A stretch of 19,177 nt of DNA from an uncultured Micrococcales bacterium (lineage in GTDB: Bacteria > Actinomycetota > Actinomycetes > Actinomycetales > Microbacteriaceae): positions 1-19,177 of the forward strand of contig CALFOB010000069.1 in assembly GCA_937919125.1 (NCBI GenBank). The letters are read 5' to 3'. Shown in pieces: positions 1 to 7,565 of the stretch (position 1 is the stretch's first letter; each line of letters starts with the position of its first letter). A program made the translations under genes and the position numbers. A model generated the notes under the pieces. That model was not told the origin of the DNA. It did no database searches and was given only the letters and a program-made list of their open reading frames with translations.

Positions 1-139
1 TGCCCTAAGAGGTGCTCATCTAAGTAATGGAAATCTAACAGCGTTTGCTGGATGTGGAATTGTTGCTGGTTCTGATGCTCAAGCAGAACTTGATGAAGCC
101 ATTCTCAAGTTCAAGCCAATTGTTGACTCACTTAGTTAG
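1..139 (+). CDS. menF: Isochorismate synthase, C-terminal end (partial)
   Basis: This is the last 45 residues of a gene that enters from the left; the first whole codon starts at base 2 and the stop is TAG at 137-139. The readable end, with AFAGCGIVAGSDAQAE followed by a helix ending in KFKPIVDSLS, is the characteristic C-terminus of chorismate-binding enzymes of the MenF/EntC/PabB group. These convert chorismate to isochorismate or related products. MenF is chosen over the others because menD, which uses isochorismate next, is the immediate neighbour and the other men genes follow. It is convergent with menD and the two reading frames overlap by 4 bases (136-139), so there is no room for a terminator between them. 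The catalytic core is outside the window. Confidence 0.85.
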   Translation, partial: ALRGAHLSNGNLTAFAGCGIVAGSDAQAELDEAILKFKPIVDSLS

Positions 140-1713
140 TCAAGAACAACTTCAATAATTACTCTGCCCTTTATTGCAAGAGCTAATTCAAAATCACTCA
201 CTGTCTTAGGGTTCACATAACCCCAACCATATGCTTCAGCCACCTTTAATAGATCCACATTTTGTGGAGTCTGGAAAATTCTCTTGAAAGTATTTGCTTC
301 AACGCTTTGAGCGACTTCTAGATTGCTGAAGATCTTTCCACCATTGTCATTGGCAACAATGATCTGAAGATCCAGCGCTCCATCATTTGGATCAATAGCC
401 AAAGAGCCAACATCGTGCAGGAAGGTTAGATCTCCCATAAGAGCTCTAACCTGCTTGTCAGGCTCTTGAATGGCTATGCCTGTAGCGGTAGCAATAGTGC
501 CATCAATGCCCGATAGGCCTCGATTAGCCCAGACTCTGACTTCCTGTCTAGGAGTACAGAAGTCAGCCTCTCTAATGAGCTGTGAGGCTCCTAGAACAAG
601 GATTGAACTGGAAGCAGGAGATGCTTCCCAAGTCTTAGTGATTATTGAATGTCTATCAAGAGAACCTGAAACAGAGACATGGTCCGGTTCAGCAAGCCAT
701 AAGTTCAGCCAGTCCAAATCTGCTGAACCAACAATAACTTCAGAGACCTTGGTAACCTCATTGCCAATCTCGTAATGGCCCATCTGTCCTTCACGAACAA
801 ATACCTTTACATCGTTTCTCTTGAGCAGTGCAATGACTGGACGGCTAAGGGTTGGCTTTCCATAAACAACAACCTGTTGAATCTGTTTCACCAATTCAAA
901 GTTGCTTGCAAGAAGTGTTCTGTAACCAATAACTGATGAAGTTAGATGTCTCACTCCAGATGTTGGTTCAGCAAAGATTGGCAGCTGGAGGTTTTCTATT
1001 TCAGTTAGATACTCGCCTGCGTTAGCTCCAGCAACAATAACTGTTGGCTTAGAAAGATCTAGATCGTATGTGCTTTCACTTGGAATAACTTCAGCCAGTT
1101 CTTTATCTTCGCCTTGAGAAAGTAATTCAAGAATGTCTGCAGCATTTGGTTCAGTGTCAGATAACGGTTCAATGAACTGAAGGTTTAGTTGAACTGGCTG
1201 TGATCTCTTACCCCAAGCAAGTAGCACTGCTTTCTCAACTAGTTCTTTAGCTAGCTGAGGTAACTTATCCGTGTCTTCTGTTCTTGGAGCAGGAACATCA
1301 ATGCATTCAATTACTGCATCAGAGAAAATGCCAACCTGGTTGGTTGTTTGGTTAGCGCCTTTATCTCTAAGTTCTGCTGGTCTATCAGCGGTTAGCAAGA
1401 TAAGTCCAAGACCTGAGTGATGAGCTTCTAGAACTGCAGGATGAAGATTCGCAACAGCAGTTCCTGAGGTAGTGATGATTACCTGAGGTCCACCATAAAC
1501 AGCTGCGCCTAGAGCACTAAAGCCTAGAGATCTCTCATCGATACGAACGTGAAGATTAGCTCCGCCTGCTTCTGCTACCTGAGCTGCTGCAATAGCAAGT
1601 GCTTGTGATCTAGCTCCAGGAGCTAACCAGAAGTCTCTTCCCCACGCAGCGAGTTCGGCAATGATATGCGCTGAGAATATCTGAGCCGGAGATGAAGGCA
1701 TACTAGTTGTCAT
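136..1713 (-). CDS. menD: 2-succinyl-5-enolpyruvyl-6-hydroxy-3-cyclohexene-1-carboxylate synthase (SEPHCHC synthase)
   Basis: MenD is a thiamine-diphosphate enzyme that joins 2-oxoglutarate, with decarboxylation, to isochorismate in menaquinone synthesis. Its 525 residues fit the family. Visible marks are the N-terminal APGARSQALA segment (about 31-40, the counterpart of PGSRSTPL), the conserved Glu in RIDERSLGF (Glu60) that activates the cofactor in ThDP enzymes, and the C-terminal ThDP/metal motif running from GDLTFLHDVG to NDNGGKIFSNL. The ATG at 1713 overlaps the end of the upstream PLDc_N gene by 11 bases. An in-frame ATG at 1701 (residue 5) would remove the overlap, and neither start has a clear ribosome binding site. 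It is probably co-transcribed with the PLDc_N gene from the promoter at 1997-2008. Confidence 0.95.
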   Translation of the reverse strand: MTTSMPSSPAQIFSAHIIAELAAWGRDFWLAPGARSQALAIAAAQVAEAGGANLHVRIDERSLGFSALGAAVYGGPQVIITTSGTAVANLHPAVLEAHHSGLGLILLTADRPAELRDKGANQTTNQVGIFSDAVIECIDVPAPRTEDTDKLPQLAKELVEKAVLLAWGKRSQPVQLNLQFIEPLSDTEPNAADILELLSQGEDKELAEVIPSESTYDLDLSKPTVIVAGANAGEYLTEIENLQLPIFAEPTSGVRHLTSSVIGYRTLLASNFELVKQIQQVVVYGKPTLSRPVIALLKRNDVKVFVREGQMGHYEIGNEVTKVSEVIVGSADLDWLNLWLAEPDHVSVSGSLDRHSIITKTWEASPASSSILVLGASQLIREADFCTPRQEVRVWANRGLSGIDGTIATATGIAIQEPDKQVRALMGDLTFLHDVGSLAIDPNDGALDLQIIVANDNGGKIFSNLEVAQSVEANTFKRIFQTPQNVDLLKVAEAYGWGYVNPKTVSDFELALAIKGRVIIEVVLD

Positions 1714-1996
1714 TATCGTTTTTGAAACGATTTCCTAAATCTCTAAGGAAGTCCTCATCATCATCTGGGGCTACAGGTTTTGAGCGCTTAGCTCCATTGC
1801 CTGAGTCACCATCAATAGGTCTACCAATGGTGATGTATAGAAGGCCACCAATGATAGGGATGAATAGACAAAGTAGAACCCATACGAACTTAGGTAAAAC
1901 TCTTACCTGGTTACGGTTAGCACTAGCAGCATAAACAGTTGTGAAGATCTGGAAGATGGCAACAGCAACTAAAACGGCTAACTGGACTCTGTTCAT
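1703..1996 (-). CDS. Small PLDc_N-domain membrane protein
   Basis: This 97-residue protein has two membrane segments (about 5-23 and 35-57). The second lies in a LPKFVWVLLCLFIPIIGGLLY stretch followed by a GRP turn. That is the signature of the phospholipase D N-terminal domain family (PLDc_N, Pfam PF13396), which despite its name is a stand-alone two-helix membrane module without catalytic HKD motifs. The tail is acidic and hydrophilic (DDDEDFLRDLGNRFKNDNDN). Its function is unknown. It precedes menD in the same direction and overlaps it by 11 bases, so the two are probably one transcript, but nothing shows a role in menaquinone synthesis. The start is supported by a TAGAAT -10 element ending 6 bases before the ATG, suggesting a leaderless mRNA. 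Confidence 0.8.
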   Translation of the reverse strand: MNRVQLAVLVAVAIFQIFTTVYAASANRNQVRVLPKFVWVLLCLFIPIIGGLLYITIGRPIDGDSGNGAKRSKPVAPDDDEDFLRDLGNRFKNDNDN

Positions 1997-2035
1997 GGGT
2001 CAATTCTAACCGAGCGGGAAACATAGACTTAAGCC
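1997..2035. promoter_or_regulatory. Divergent leaderless promoters, PLDc_N gene (-) and DUF4229 gene (+)
   Basis: On the minus strand TAGAAT (2003-2008) stands 6 bases from the ATG whose A is at 1996. On the plus strand TAGACT (2024-2029) stands 6 bases from the ATG at 2036. The two -10 elements are 15 bp apart and face away from each other. No Shine-Dalgarno sequence precedes either ATG. Transcription starting 6-7 bases after each -10 would begin at or next to the start codon. Confidence 0.6.
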
Positions 2036-2332
2036 ATGAAAAACGCTTGGGTGAAGTACACAGTTATCAGACTTGGTCTATTTATTGGGCTCTGCATAGT
2101 ATTCGGGCTACTTGCCATGCCTTGGTTCGCAGCTGTATTACTAGCTGGAATGCTTTCATTTGCCTATTCACTACTGTTCCTAAATGGCCTTCGTGACCAG
2201 ATAAGCAAAGACCTCTATGAGAAGAAGACAAACACCCTGGGCTCAGGAGATCCTGAAAGCGATCTAGAGAACGCAATCGTAGATCTAGAAGTTAAGGGTA
2301 AAAAGACCCCAGCTAAGCCCAAAAGCAAATAG
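2036..2332 (+). CDS. DUF4229 family membrane protein
   Basis: This 98-residue protein has two hydrophobic segments (about 9-30 and 32-50), then the short conserved stretch LRDQISKDLYEKK and a lysine- and proline-rich tail. It matches the actinobacterial DUF4229 family, which has no assigned function and is commonly found next to menA. Here too it lies beside menA, but convergent to it, with its last 48 bases (2285-2332) antisense to the end of menA. It appears to be a single-gene unit driven by TAGACT at 2024-2029, six bases upstream of the ATG. The tail looks cytoplasmic by charge. A direct part in prenyl transfer or quinone handling would be a guess from position only. Confidence 0.75.
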   Translation: MKNAWVKYTVIRLGLFIGLCIVFGLLAMPWFAAVLLAGMLSFAYSLLFLNGLRDQISKDLYEKKTNTLGSGDPESDLENAIVDLEVKGKKTPAKPKSK

Positions 2333-3163
2333 CAGCGCTGTGTAGCTAGTTAGCTGCAAAGCCAATATCTGATCTTTAGGACTCTTAGCTGAAACAGCAA
2401 TCACGTTGATGATTAGAACCGGCAGAATAAACAGGTTCACAACAAATGCTGCAGGCGCTACTAGCCATAGAGGTGCAACCAATGAGAATGGTGCCCAGGT
2501 CAAAACGACAAACAAAACAAGAGATGCAGTCTTACCAATTCTTGTTGAGAGAGTCTTCTTCCCACTTAGACGATCTGTCTCAATGTCTCTGATGTTATTG
2601 ATTAGAAGCACAGCAGTAGCAAAACAACCAGCAGCAGCTCCTCCTAGAACACTCAAGAAAGTAATCTCAAGAGTCTGAATGTAGTCAGTACCAATAGTTG
2701 CTACCAACCCAAAGAAGATAAAGACAATAACTTCACCTAGACCTGCATAACCGTATGGGTTCTTACCTCCGGTATAGAACCAGGCGGCCAAAATACAAAC
2801 AACACCAACAGCCACAAACCACCACTGCTGAGTAAGAACAGTAATTACTAATCCAAATACAGCGGCAACAGCAAAAGAAGCAAACGCCGCATTTCTAACT
2901 TTCTTAGGTGGAACAAATCCTCCACCGGTTAGACGAGCTGGACCTTTTCTGTTGTCATCAGTTCCTCTGATGCCATCGCTGTAATCATTTGAGTAGTTCA
3001 CACCAATCTGAAGAAACAGAGCAACTGCTAGTGCTAGAAGGACATAACCTAGGTTGAACTTTCCTGCTAGTTGAGCAGTGCCTGCTCCAATCAAGATAGG
3101 TGCAACTGCTAAAGGAAGAGTTCTGAGCCTTGCTCCCTTAATCCATAACTTCAAATCACTCAT
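2285..3163 (-). CDS. menA: 1,4-dihydroxy-2-naphthoate polyprenyltransferase
   Basis: MenA is an integral membrane prenyltransferase of the UbiA superfamily. It attaches the polyprenyl side chain to 1,4-dihydroxy-2-naphthoate, giving demethylmenaquinone. The 292 residues contain about eight or nine membrane helices. The first Asp-rich site is plain in NYSNDYSDGIRGTDD (about 56-70), followed by the RLTGGG segment. The second is NIRDIETDRLSGKKT (about 190-205), which bind Mg2+ and the prenyl diphosphate. The ATG at 3163 overlaps the menE stop in a TAATG arrangement, so translation is probably coupled to menE. The gene is third in menB-menE-menA. Its 3' end overlaps the convergent DUF4229 gene by 48 bases. 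Confidence 0.95.
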   Translation of the reverse strand: MSDLKLWIKGARLRTLPLAVAPILIGAGTAQLAGKFNLGYVLLALAVALFLQIGVNYSNDYSDGIRGTDDNRKGPARLTGGGFVPPKKVRNAAFASFAVAAVFGLVITVLTQQWWFVAVGVVCILAAWFYTGGKNPYGYAGLGEVIVFIFFGLVATIGTDYIQTLEITFLSVLGGAAAGCFATAVLLINNIRDIETDRLSGKKTLSTRIGKTASLVLFVVLTWAPFSLVAPLWLVAPAAFVVNLFILPVLIINVIAVSAKSPKDQILALQLTSYTALLFAFGLSWGLFTLNF

Positions 3164-4284
3164 TAGATACCTTCACTAAATAGTTGTCTCAACGTAATCA
3201 AATCTGTCTTGCCATTAGCTAACCTAGGCAACCTATCAACTCGAATAACCCTAATTGGTTTAGCCGCTATTCCTAGTTGTTCAAACACTGCCTTAGCAAT
3301 GTAGTCAGCTACCTCCGGAGAACCAACATAAGCAATCCCCACACGCTCTCCCCATTCAGTTGAGCTAACAGCAGTTGCTCCAACTTCAACTACTCCTGGA
3401 ACACTAGCCGCTACCGCTTCAACGCTATCTAGGCTCATCTTCAATCCACCAGAGATGATTACTCGATCTGCTCTACCGAGAATGCGAAGTAGTCCATCTT
3501 CATTGAACTCACCCATGTCTTGAGTAACTAAGAACCCATCTTCATTAGCAACATCATTAGCTAGAACATCTCCCCTAATCGCTACTGTTCCTTCACCAAC
3601 TAGCTTTAGCTCAACCCCACTAAGTGCTTGACCGTTATAGACACAGCCACCGCTAGTCTCAGCCATTCCATAGCTCTCAACTACGTTGATGCCCTTATCT
3701 CTAAAGAACTCAAGTACTTCAGGGCTTGTGGCCTGGCCACCAACAAGGATTGCCTTGAAGCGTTGTAGTAGCTTCACAAGGAATGGATCTTGAGAAGCAA
3801 GCTGCTGCAATCTAATTAGTTGAGTCGGAACAAGTGATGTGAACTTAGCATCAGCTGTTAAGAGGGTTGAAGACAGGGCAAAAGCTTCAGGAGTAAAAGG
3901 AACTGCAGTGTTCATCTGGATAGGTGGAACATCAGCAAGTATTGATCTAACAAGAACTTGAATACCTGCAATGTAGTTAATCGGAAGAGTAAGAAGCCAC
4001 TGACCTGGTGTTCCAAAGTATTCTTCTGTTGCTTTAGCACTAGCTATCAGTGCTTTAGCACTGATGCTGATTCTCTTTGGGGTTCCAGTTGATCCACTGC
4101 TTTCAACAATTACCGCAGTATTTGAATCAACAAACTCTGGAATACCTTCAACAACTACCTTTTCACCATTTACTTCTCTTGGTGAAATAAACACAGCACA
4201 CTTACCTGCAAGAGCATCAGTTAGAGCAAGTAATGCAGCAACTACATCATTAGCTGGAATAACTCTTACTGGTATTTGACTCAT
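3163..4284 (-). CDS. menE: o-succinylbenzoate--CoA ligase
   Basis: MenE activates o-succinylbenzoate with ATP and CoA to make the substrate of MenB. The protein belongs to the ANL adenylate-forming superfamily. It shows the P-loop ESSGSTGTPK (61-70), the ATP/aromatic motif ESYGMAETSGG (203-213), the hinge region ILGRADRVIISGG (268-280) and the catalytic C-terminal lysine in LPRLANGKTD (Lys359). At 373 residues it is short for the superfamily but usual for actinobacterial MenE, which has a reduced N-terminal region. The gene lies 3 bases after the menB stop and overlaps menA by one base. It should be transcribed from the menB promoter. Confidence 0.93.
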   Translation of the reverse strand: MSQIPVRVIPANDVVAALLALTDALAGKCAVFISPREVNGEKVVVEGIPEFVDSNTAVIVESSGSTGTPKRISISAKALIASAKATEEYFGTPGQWLLTLPINYIAGIQVLVRSILADVPPIQMNTAVPFTPEAFALSSTLLTADAKFTSLVPTQLIRLQQLASQDPFLVKLLQRFKAILVGGQATSPEVLEFFRDKGINVVESYGMAETSGGCVYNGQALSGVELKLVGEGTVAIRGDVLANDVANEDGFLVTQDMGEFNEDGLLRILGRADRVIISGGLKMSLDSVEAVAASVPGVVEVGATAVSSTEWGERVGIAYVGSPEVADYIAKAVFEQLGIAAKPIRVIRVDRLPRLANGKTDLITLRQLFSEGI

Positions 4285-4287
4285 GTT

Positions 4288-5172
4288 TTAGAAGTGCCAA
4301 GGAAATGGAGACCAGTCCGGTGCTCTTTTTTCTAAGAAACTAGTTTTTCCTTCAATGGCTTCATCTGTTCCATATGCCATACGAGTAGCTTCACCAGCAA
4401 ATAGTTGCTGACCAACTAGACCGTCATCAATCATGTTCATTCCATATTTCAATAGACGAATTGATTGCGGTGACTTAGTCAAGATCTCTTTAGCCCACTC
4501 AACACCTTTGACTTCAAGTTCCGCGTGAGGAACAACAGCGTTAACAACACCCATCTCATAAGCACGTTGAGCTGAATACTCTTGAGCCAAGAAGAAGATC
4601 TCTCTTGCAAACTTCTGTCCAACCTGACGAGCAAGATAGGCAGAACCATAGCCTGCATCAAATGAACCAACATCTGCATCGGTCTGCTTGAATCTTGCAT
4701 GCTCACTAGAAGCAATAGAAAGATCAGCAACAACGTTTAGTGAGTGACCTCCACCAGCTGCCCAACCTGGAACTAGAGCAATAACAACCTTTGGCATAAA
4801 GCGCATAAGTCTTTGAACTTCAAGAATGTGAAGTCGACCTGAGGTGCTATCTCCATACTCATAACCTGCACGACCTCTTACTCTTTGATCTCCACCAGAT
4901 GAGAATGCCCAGCCACCATCTTTAGGAGAAGGACCGTTACCGGTTAGCAGAACAACACCAACATCGGTTAGACCCTGAGCATGGGTAAGAGCCCTGGCTA
5001 GCTCATCAACAGTCTGTGGTCTAAAGGCATTTCTAACCTCTGGACGGTTGAAAGCAATACGAACTACCCCTAGGGATACGTGCTTGTGATAGGTGATGTC
5101 AGTTAGCTCTTCAAAGCCATCGACTTCAGACCAGATGCTTGCATCAAAGAGCTCGGATACGTGTTTGGACAT
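4288..5172 (-). CDS. menB: 1,4-dihydroxy-2-naphthoyl-CoA synthase
   Basis: MenB is a crotonase-fold enzyme that closes the second ring of the naphthoquinone by an intramolecular Claisen condensation of o-succinylbenzoyl-CoA. The sequence shows the CoA-ester and oxyanion-hole region SSGGDQRVRGRAGY (91-104), VPGWAAGGGHSLNVVADL (134-151), and TDADVGSFDAGYGSAYL (164-180). The acid in SFDAGYG (Asp172) suggests the bicarbonate-independent MenB type known from Mycobacterium tuberculosis, where an Asp takes the place of bound bicarbonate. The protein ends in the typical PDWSPFPWHF. It heads the menB-menE-menA operon. The start is fixed by TAGTCT (5179-5184) six bases upstream. An AGGAG lies only one base from the ATG, too close for ordinary ribosome binding. 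Confidence 0.96.
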   Translation of the reverse strand: MSKHVSELFDASIWSEVDGFEELTDITYHKHVSLGVVRIAFNRPEVRNAFRPQTVDELARALTHAQGLTDVGVVLLTGNGPSPKDGGWAFSSGGDQRVRGRAGYEYGDSTSGRLHILEVQRLMRFMPKVVIALVPGWAAGGGHSLNVVADLSIASSEHARFKQTDADVGSFDAGYGSAYLARQVGQKFAREIFFLAQEYSAQRAYEMGVVNAVVPHAELEVKGVEWAKEILTKSPQSIRLLKYGMNMIDDGLVGQQLFAGEATRMAYGTDEAIEGKTSFLEKRAPDWSPFPWHF

Positions 5173-5189
5173 ACTCCTAGACTAACAAT
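5173..5189. promoter_or_regulatory. Shared symmetric -10 element for menB (-) and menC (+)
   Basis: The 7-bp core TAGACTA (5178-5184) reads as TAGACT on the plus strand (5178-5183) and as TAGTCT on the minus strand (5179-5184). Each is a good -10 hexamer exactly 6 bases from a start codon, GTG at 5190 for menC and ATG at 5172 for menB. The whole intergenic gap is 17 bases, so any -35 contacts must lie inside the opposite coding region. The predicted start sites are 18 bp apart. Confidence 0.6.
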
Positions 5190-6167
5190 GTGGAGATAAC
5201 CAGCGAAATGCGCCAGCAGATACTTGACTCAGCAAGGGTCCTATCTATTCCTATGCGTATCAAGTTCCGCGGTATCACTACCCGTGAGGTCCTCCTATTT
5301 GAAGGCCCTAATGGCTGGGCTGAATGGTCTCCATTCACTGAGTATGAAGACGAAGAGGCCAGCATCTGGCTCAAAGCAGCCATAGAGTTCGCCTTTGGTC
5401 AGATCCCTGAACCAACAGTAGAGACCATCAAAGTCAACGCAACCCTAGCTGCAGTAAAGGATGTAAGAGCAGCCCTTGAAGCCTTCGGCAACTTTGATGT
5501 AGTAAAAATCAAAGTTGCCGAACCAGGACAAACACTTCAAGATGACCTAGATAGAATCCATGAAGTTAGAAAGCACTTCCCTAACGCCAAGATAAGACTC
5601 GACGCTAACGGCGGCTACGACATTGAAACAGCTCTAACACTTGCCAAGACTATGTATGAAGAAGGTGTTCCTTTGGAATACCTTGAGCAACCAGTAAAGA
5701 CAATTGCCGAACTAGCTGAGCTAAGACTCAAGCTAAAGCTTCTCAACATCAAAGTTGCAGCTGATGAATCAGTAAGAAAAGTGAGTGACCCTTTAGCAGT
5801 TGCTCAAGCAAATGCAGCAGATCTACTTGTTCTCAAAGCAGCACCCCTAGGTGGAATTAACAACGCTCTAAGAATTGCTAACGAAGCAGGACTGCCGGTG
5901 GTTGTTTCAAGTGCTCTTGAAACATCTGTAGGAATAAGCATGGGTGTTTATCTAGCAGCGCTGCTAGCCAGTGAGTATGCAAGCGGTCTAGCAACAGCTG
6001 CCCTTCTAACTGAAGATGTAACAGACGCTCCACTAATCCCAATCAATGGAGAAATACCAGTAACAAGAATCACCCCAAACAAAAACGCTCTAACCAAACT
6101 CCAAGCACCAGCAGATAGACCTGCTTGGTGGTTGGAAAGATTAGAGCGTTGTTTGAAATCTCTTTAG
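5190..6167 (+). CDS. menC: o-succinylbenzoate synthase
   Basis: MenC is an enolase-superfamily dehydratase that turns the MenD/MenH product into o-succinylbenzoate, feeding MenE and MenB. In the 325 residues one sees the base lysines in VVKIKVAEPG (Lys106/Lys108), the metal ligand in RLDANGG (Asp138), the EYLEQP strand end (Glu163-Glu166), ADESV (Asp192-Glu193) and LKAAPLGG (Lys216), which together make the family's (beta/alpha)8 active site. The GTG at 5190 is chosen because TAGACT ends six bases before it, implying a leaderless mRNA. An ATG at 5208, with GGAG twelve bases upstream, is the alternative and would lose six residues outside the conserved region. The gene is divergent from menB and overlaps the next, convergent gene by 4 bases. 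Confidence 0.92.
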   Translation: MEITSEMRQQILDSARVLSIPMRIKFRGITTREVLLFEGPNGWAEWSPFTEYEDEEASIWLKAAIEFAFGQIPEPTVETIKVNATLAAVKDVRAALEAFGNFDVVKIKVAEPGQTLQDDLDRIHEVRKHFPNAKIRLDANGGYDIETALTLAKTMYEEGVPLEYLEQPVKTIAELAELRLKLKLLNIKVAADESVRKVSDPLAVAQANAADLLVLKAAPLGGINNALRIANEAGLPVVVSSALETSVGISMGVYLAALLASEYASGLATAALLTEDVTDAPLIPINGEIPVTRITPNKNALTKLQAPADRPAWWLERLERCLKSL

Positions 6168-6610
6168 GGCTTTGAAAGAGCAAGCTCTCTCATGCCTCTG
6201 CTTAATGCAACAAAGAAACCGATGAAACTAACAAGCCCACCCGCAATTATTAATAAGTATCCAAGGAATACATAGTTGTCATTTTGGAAAACCAAAAAGC
6301 TTTGGAAAGGGCTCAAGGTCATCCCTATACCAACTAGCCCTCCACCGATCAGATTAACTCTGAGCAGCGTAAAGAAAAATATTGCGAGAGATCGGACAGC
6401 GTGAGTGGTGCGATTAGAGGCTTGAAGAATTACAAATGTGTTTGCATCCAATTCCTCTTCTTCAATTACCTCATCTAAATCCACGTGCGGTTCGTCAACC
6501 TCTCTTCCTGCGAGAGATTCAAGCCAGATGCGGCAGCTAGGGCACTTTAAAGTACGCAGAGCTGCTGAATCGTATATTTCTGAACATTTGGTGCAAATTA
6601 GTTTCGCCAT
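6164..6610 (-). CDS. Zinc-ribbon protein with two membrane segments, function unknown
   Basis: This 148-residue protein starts with a four-cysteine zinc ribbon, CTKC (Cys6, Cys9) and CPSC (Cys23, Cys26). An acidic linker follows (about 38-54, DEPHVDLDEVIEEEELD), then two hydrophobic helices (about 76-100 and 113-136) and a short basic end. The likely topology is a cytoplasmic zinc ribbon hung on a membrane hairpin. No enzyme motif is visible and the family is not recognised. It is a single-gene unit: TAGAGT (6617-6622) stands 6 bases before the ATG, and its stop overlaps the convergent menC stop by 4 bases. Such ribbons can bind nucleic acid or partner proteins, but nothing here says which. 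Confidence 0.75.
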   Translation of the reverse strand: MAKLICTKCSEIYDSAALRTLKCPSCRIWLESLAGREVDEPHVDLDEVIEEEELDANTFVILQASNRTTHAVRSLAIFFFTLLRVNLIGGGLVGIGMTLSPFQSFLVFQNDNYVFLGYLLIIAGGLVSFIGFFVALSRGMRELALSKP

Positions 6611-6622
6611 GAGGTCACTCTA
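6611..6622 (-). promoter_or_regulatory. Leaderless -10 element of the zinc-ribbon gene
   Basis: On the minus strand TAGAGT (6617-6622) is followed by six bases (GACCTC) and then the ATG whose A is at 6610. There is no purine-rich ribosome binding site. Confidence 0.5.
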
Positions 6623-6650
6623 GTCCCCGCTAGGGAACTACTTGGTATTT

Positions 6651-7565
6651 CTAGATACCTGAATAAACGTGCAAGCCCTTGAAGTACAGATTAACGATCG
6701 TGAAGTTGAAGATGATGGCTATGAAGCCGATCAGGCTTAGCCATGCTGCTCTCTTGCCATCCCAACCTTTGGTTGTGGTGGCGTGGAGATAGGCAGCGTA
6801 GATGGTCCAGATGATGAAGGTCCAGACTTCCTTGGTGTCCCAACCCCAGAAGCGGTGCCAAGCCTTATCAGCCCAGATAGCTCCAGCGATAAGAGTGAAG
6901 GACCAAAGAATAAAACCAATGATGTTGAACTGGTAGTAGGTTCTCTCAAGCTTCTCTGACTTAGGGAATACCTTTAGAAGCTTGGTGAAGGCCTTTCCTG
7001 CTTTGGACTTAGAGTTCTTGATTCTCTTTGTCTCTTTCAAGATATGGATCAGTGAAAGAGTTGCTCCGATGGTGAAGAAGGCGGTAGCCAGGATGGCTAC
7101 GCTTACGTGAATAACTAGCCAGTAGTCCTGAAGAGCTGGAACAAGCGATTCAACCTGAACATAGAACAAGGTGTTAGCTGAACCAATCACTAAAACAACA
7201 AAACCAACTACAAACGGAGCTATGAACTTTAGATCTCTAAAGAAGAGAACTAGCAAGAAGATTGCTGACACAACAAATGCTCCGGAGGTGGAGAACTCAT
7301 ACATGTTTGCCCATGGCACTCGGTTAGCTGCAATACCTCTAGTTAGAACACCAACACCATTAGCTAGAACACCAATACCCATGAGAACTAGACCGATTGT
7401 GTCTAGACGATTAGCGAAGACATCTTTCTTACCCTTGCCACCGGCTCTCTTAGTTAGAGCCCAAGCTAGGACTATAAATGAGAATGCATAGAAAGTAAGT
7501 GCTACTAGAACGATGATTCTCGAAATGGTAGCGAGCTCTGGGTTTAGTGCAATTTCTGGGGTCAT
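6651..7565 (-). CDS. ccsB: Cytochrome c biogenesis protein CcsB (ResC-type)
   Basis: CcsB forms with ResB the system II haem transporter and synthetase, which moves haem across the membrane and attaches it to apocytochrome c outside. The 304 residues contain about eight membrane helices. The marks are the WANMYEFSTSG segment (85-95), the periplasmic tryptophan-rich haem motif FWGWDTKEVW (239-248), and histidines His153, His237 and His261 in the usual places flanking it. The gene is last in the minus-strand operon. Its ATG overlaps the resB TGA in an ATGA junction, so the two partners should be made in a coupled ratio. No clear terminator is seen in the 40 bases between its stop and the next gene on the same strand. 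Confidence 0.93.
   Translation of the reverse strand: MTPEIALNPELATISRIIVLVALTFYAFSFIVLAWALTKRAGGKGKKDVFANRLDTIGLVLMGIGVLANGVGVLTRGIAANRVPWANMYEFSTSGAFVVSAIFLLVLFFRDLKFIAPFVVGFVVLVIGSANTLFYVQVESLVPALQDYWLVIHVSVAILATAFFTIGATLSLIHILKETKRIKNSKSKAGKAFTKLLKVFPKSEKLERTYYQFNIIGFILWSFTLIAGAIWADKAWHRFWGWDTKEVWTFIIWTIYAAYLHATTTKGWDGKRAAWLSLIGFIAIIFNFTIVNLYFKGLHVYSGI

Noticed and set aside
2406..2678. Plus-strand open frame of 90 codons
   Set aside because: It is fully antisense to menA, whose conserved motifs fix the true frame, and has no recognisable protein features.
6165..6195. A terminator between menC and the zinc-ribbon gene
   Set aside because: The AGAGC-AA-GCTCT inverted sequence has a two-base loop, lies inside the zinc-ribbon coding region and has no T-run.
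7171..7491. Plus-strand open frame of 106 codons
   Set aside because: It lies wholly inside ccsB on the other strand, is rich in Thr, Pro and Arg as a shadow of membrane codons, and has no promoter or ribosome site.
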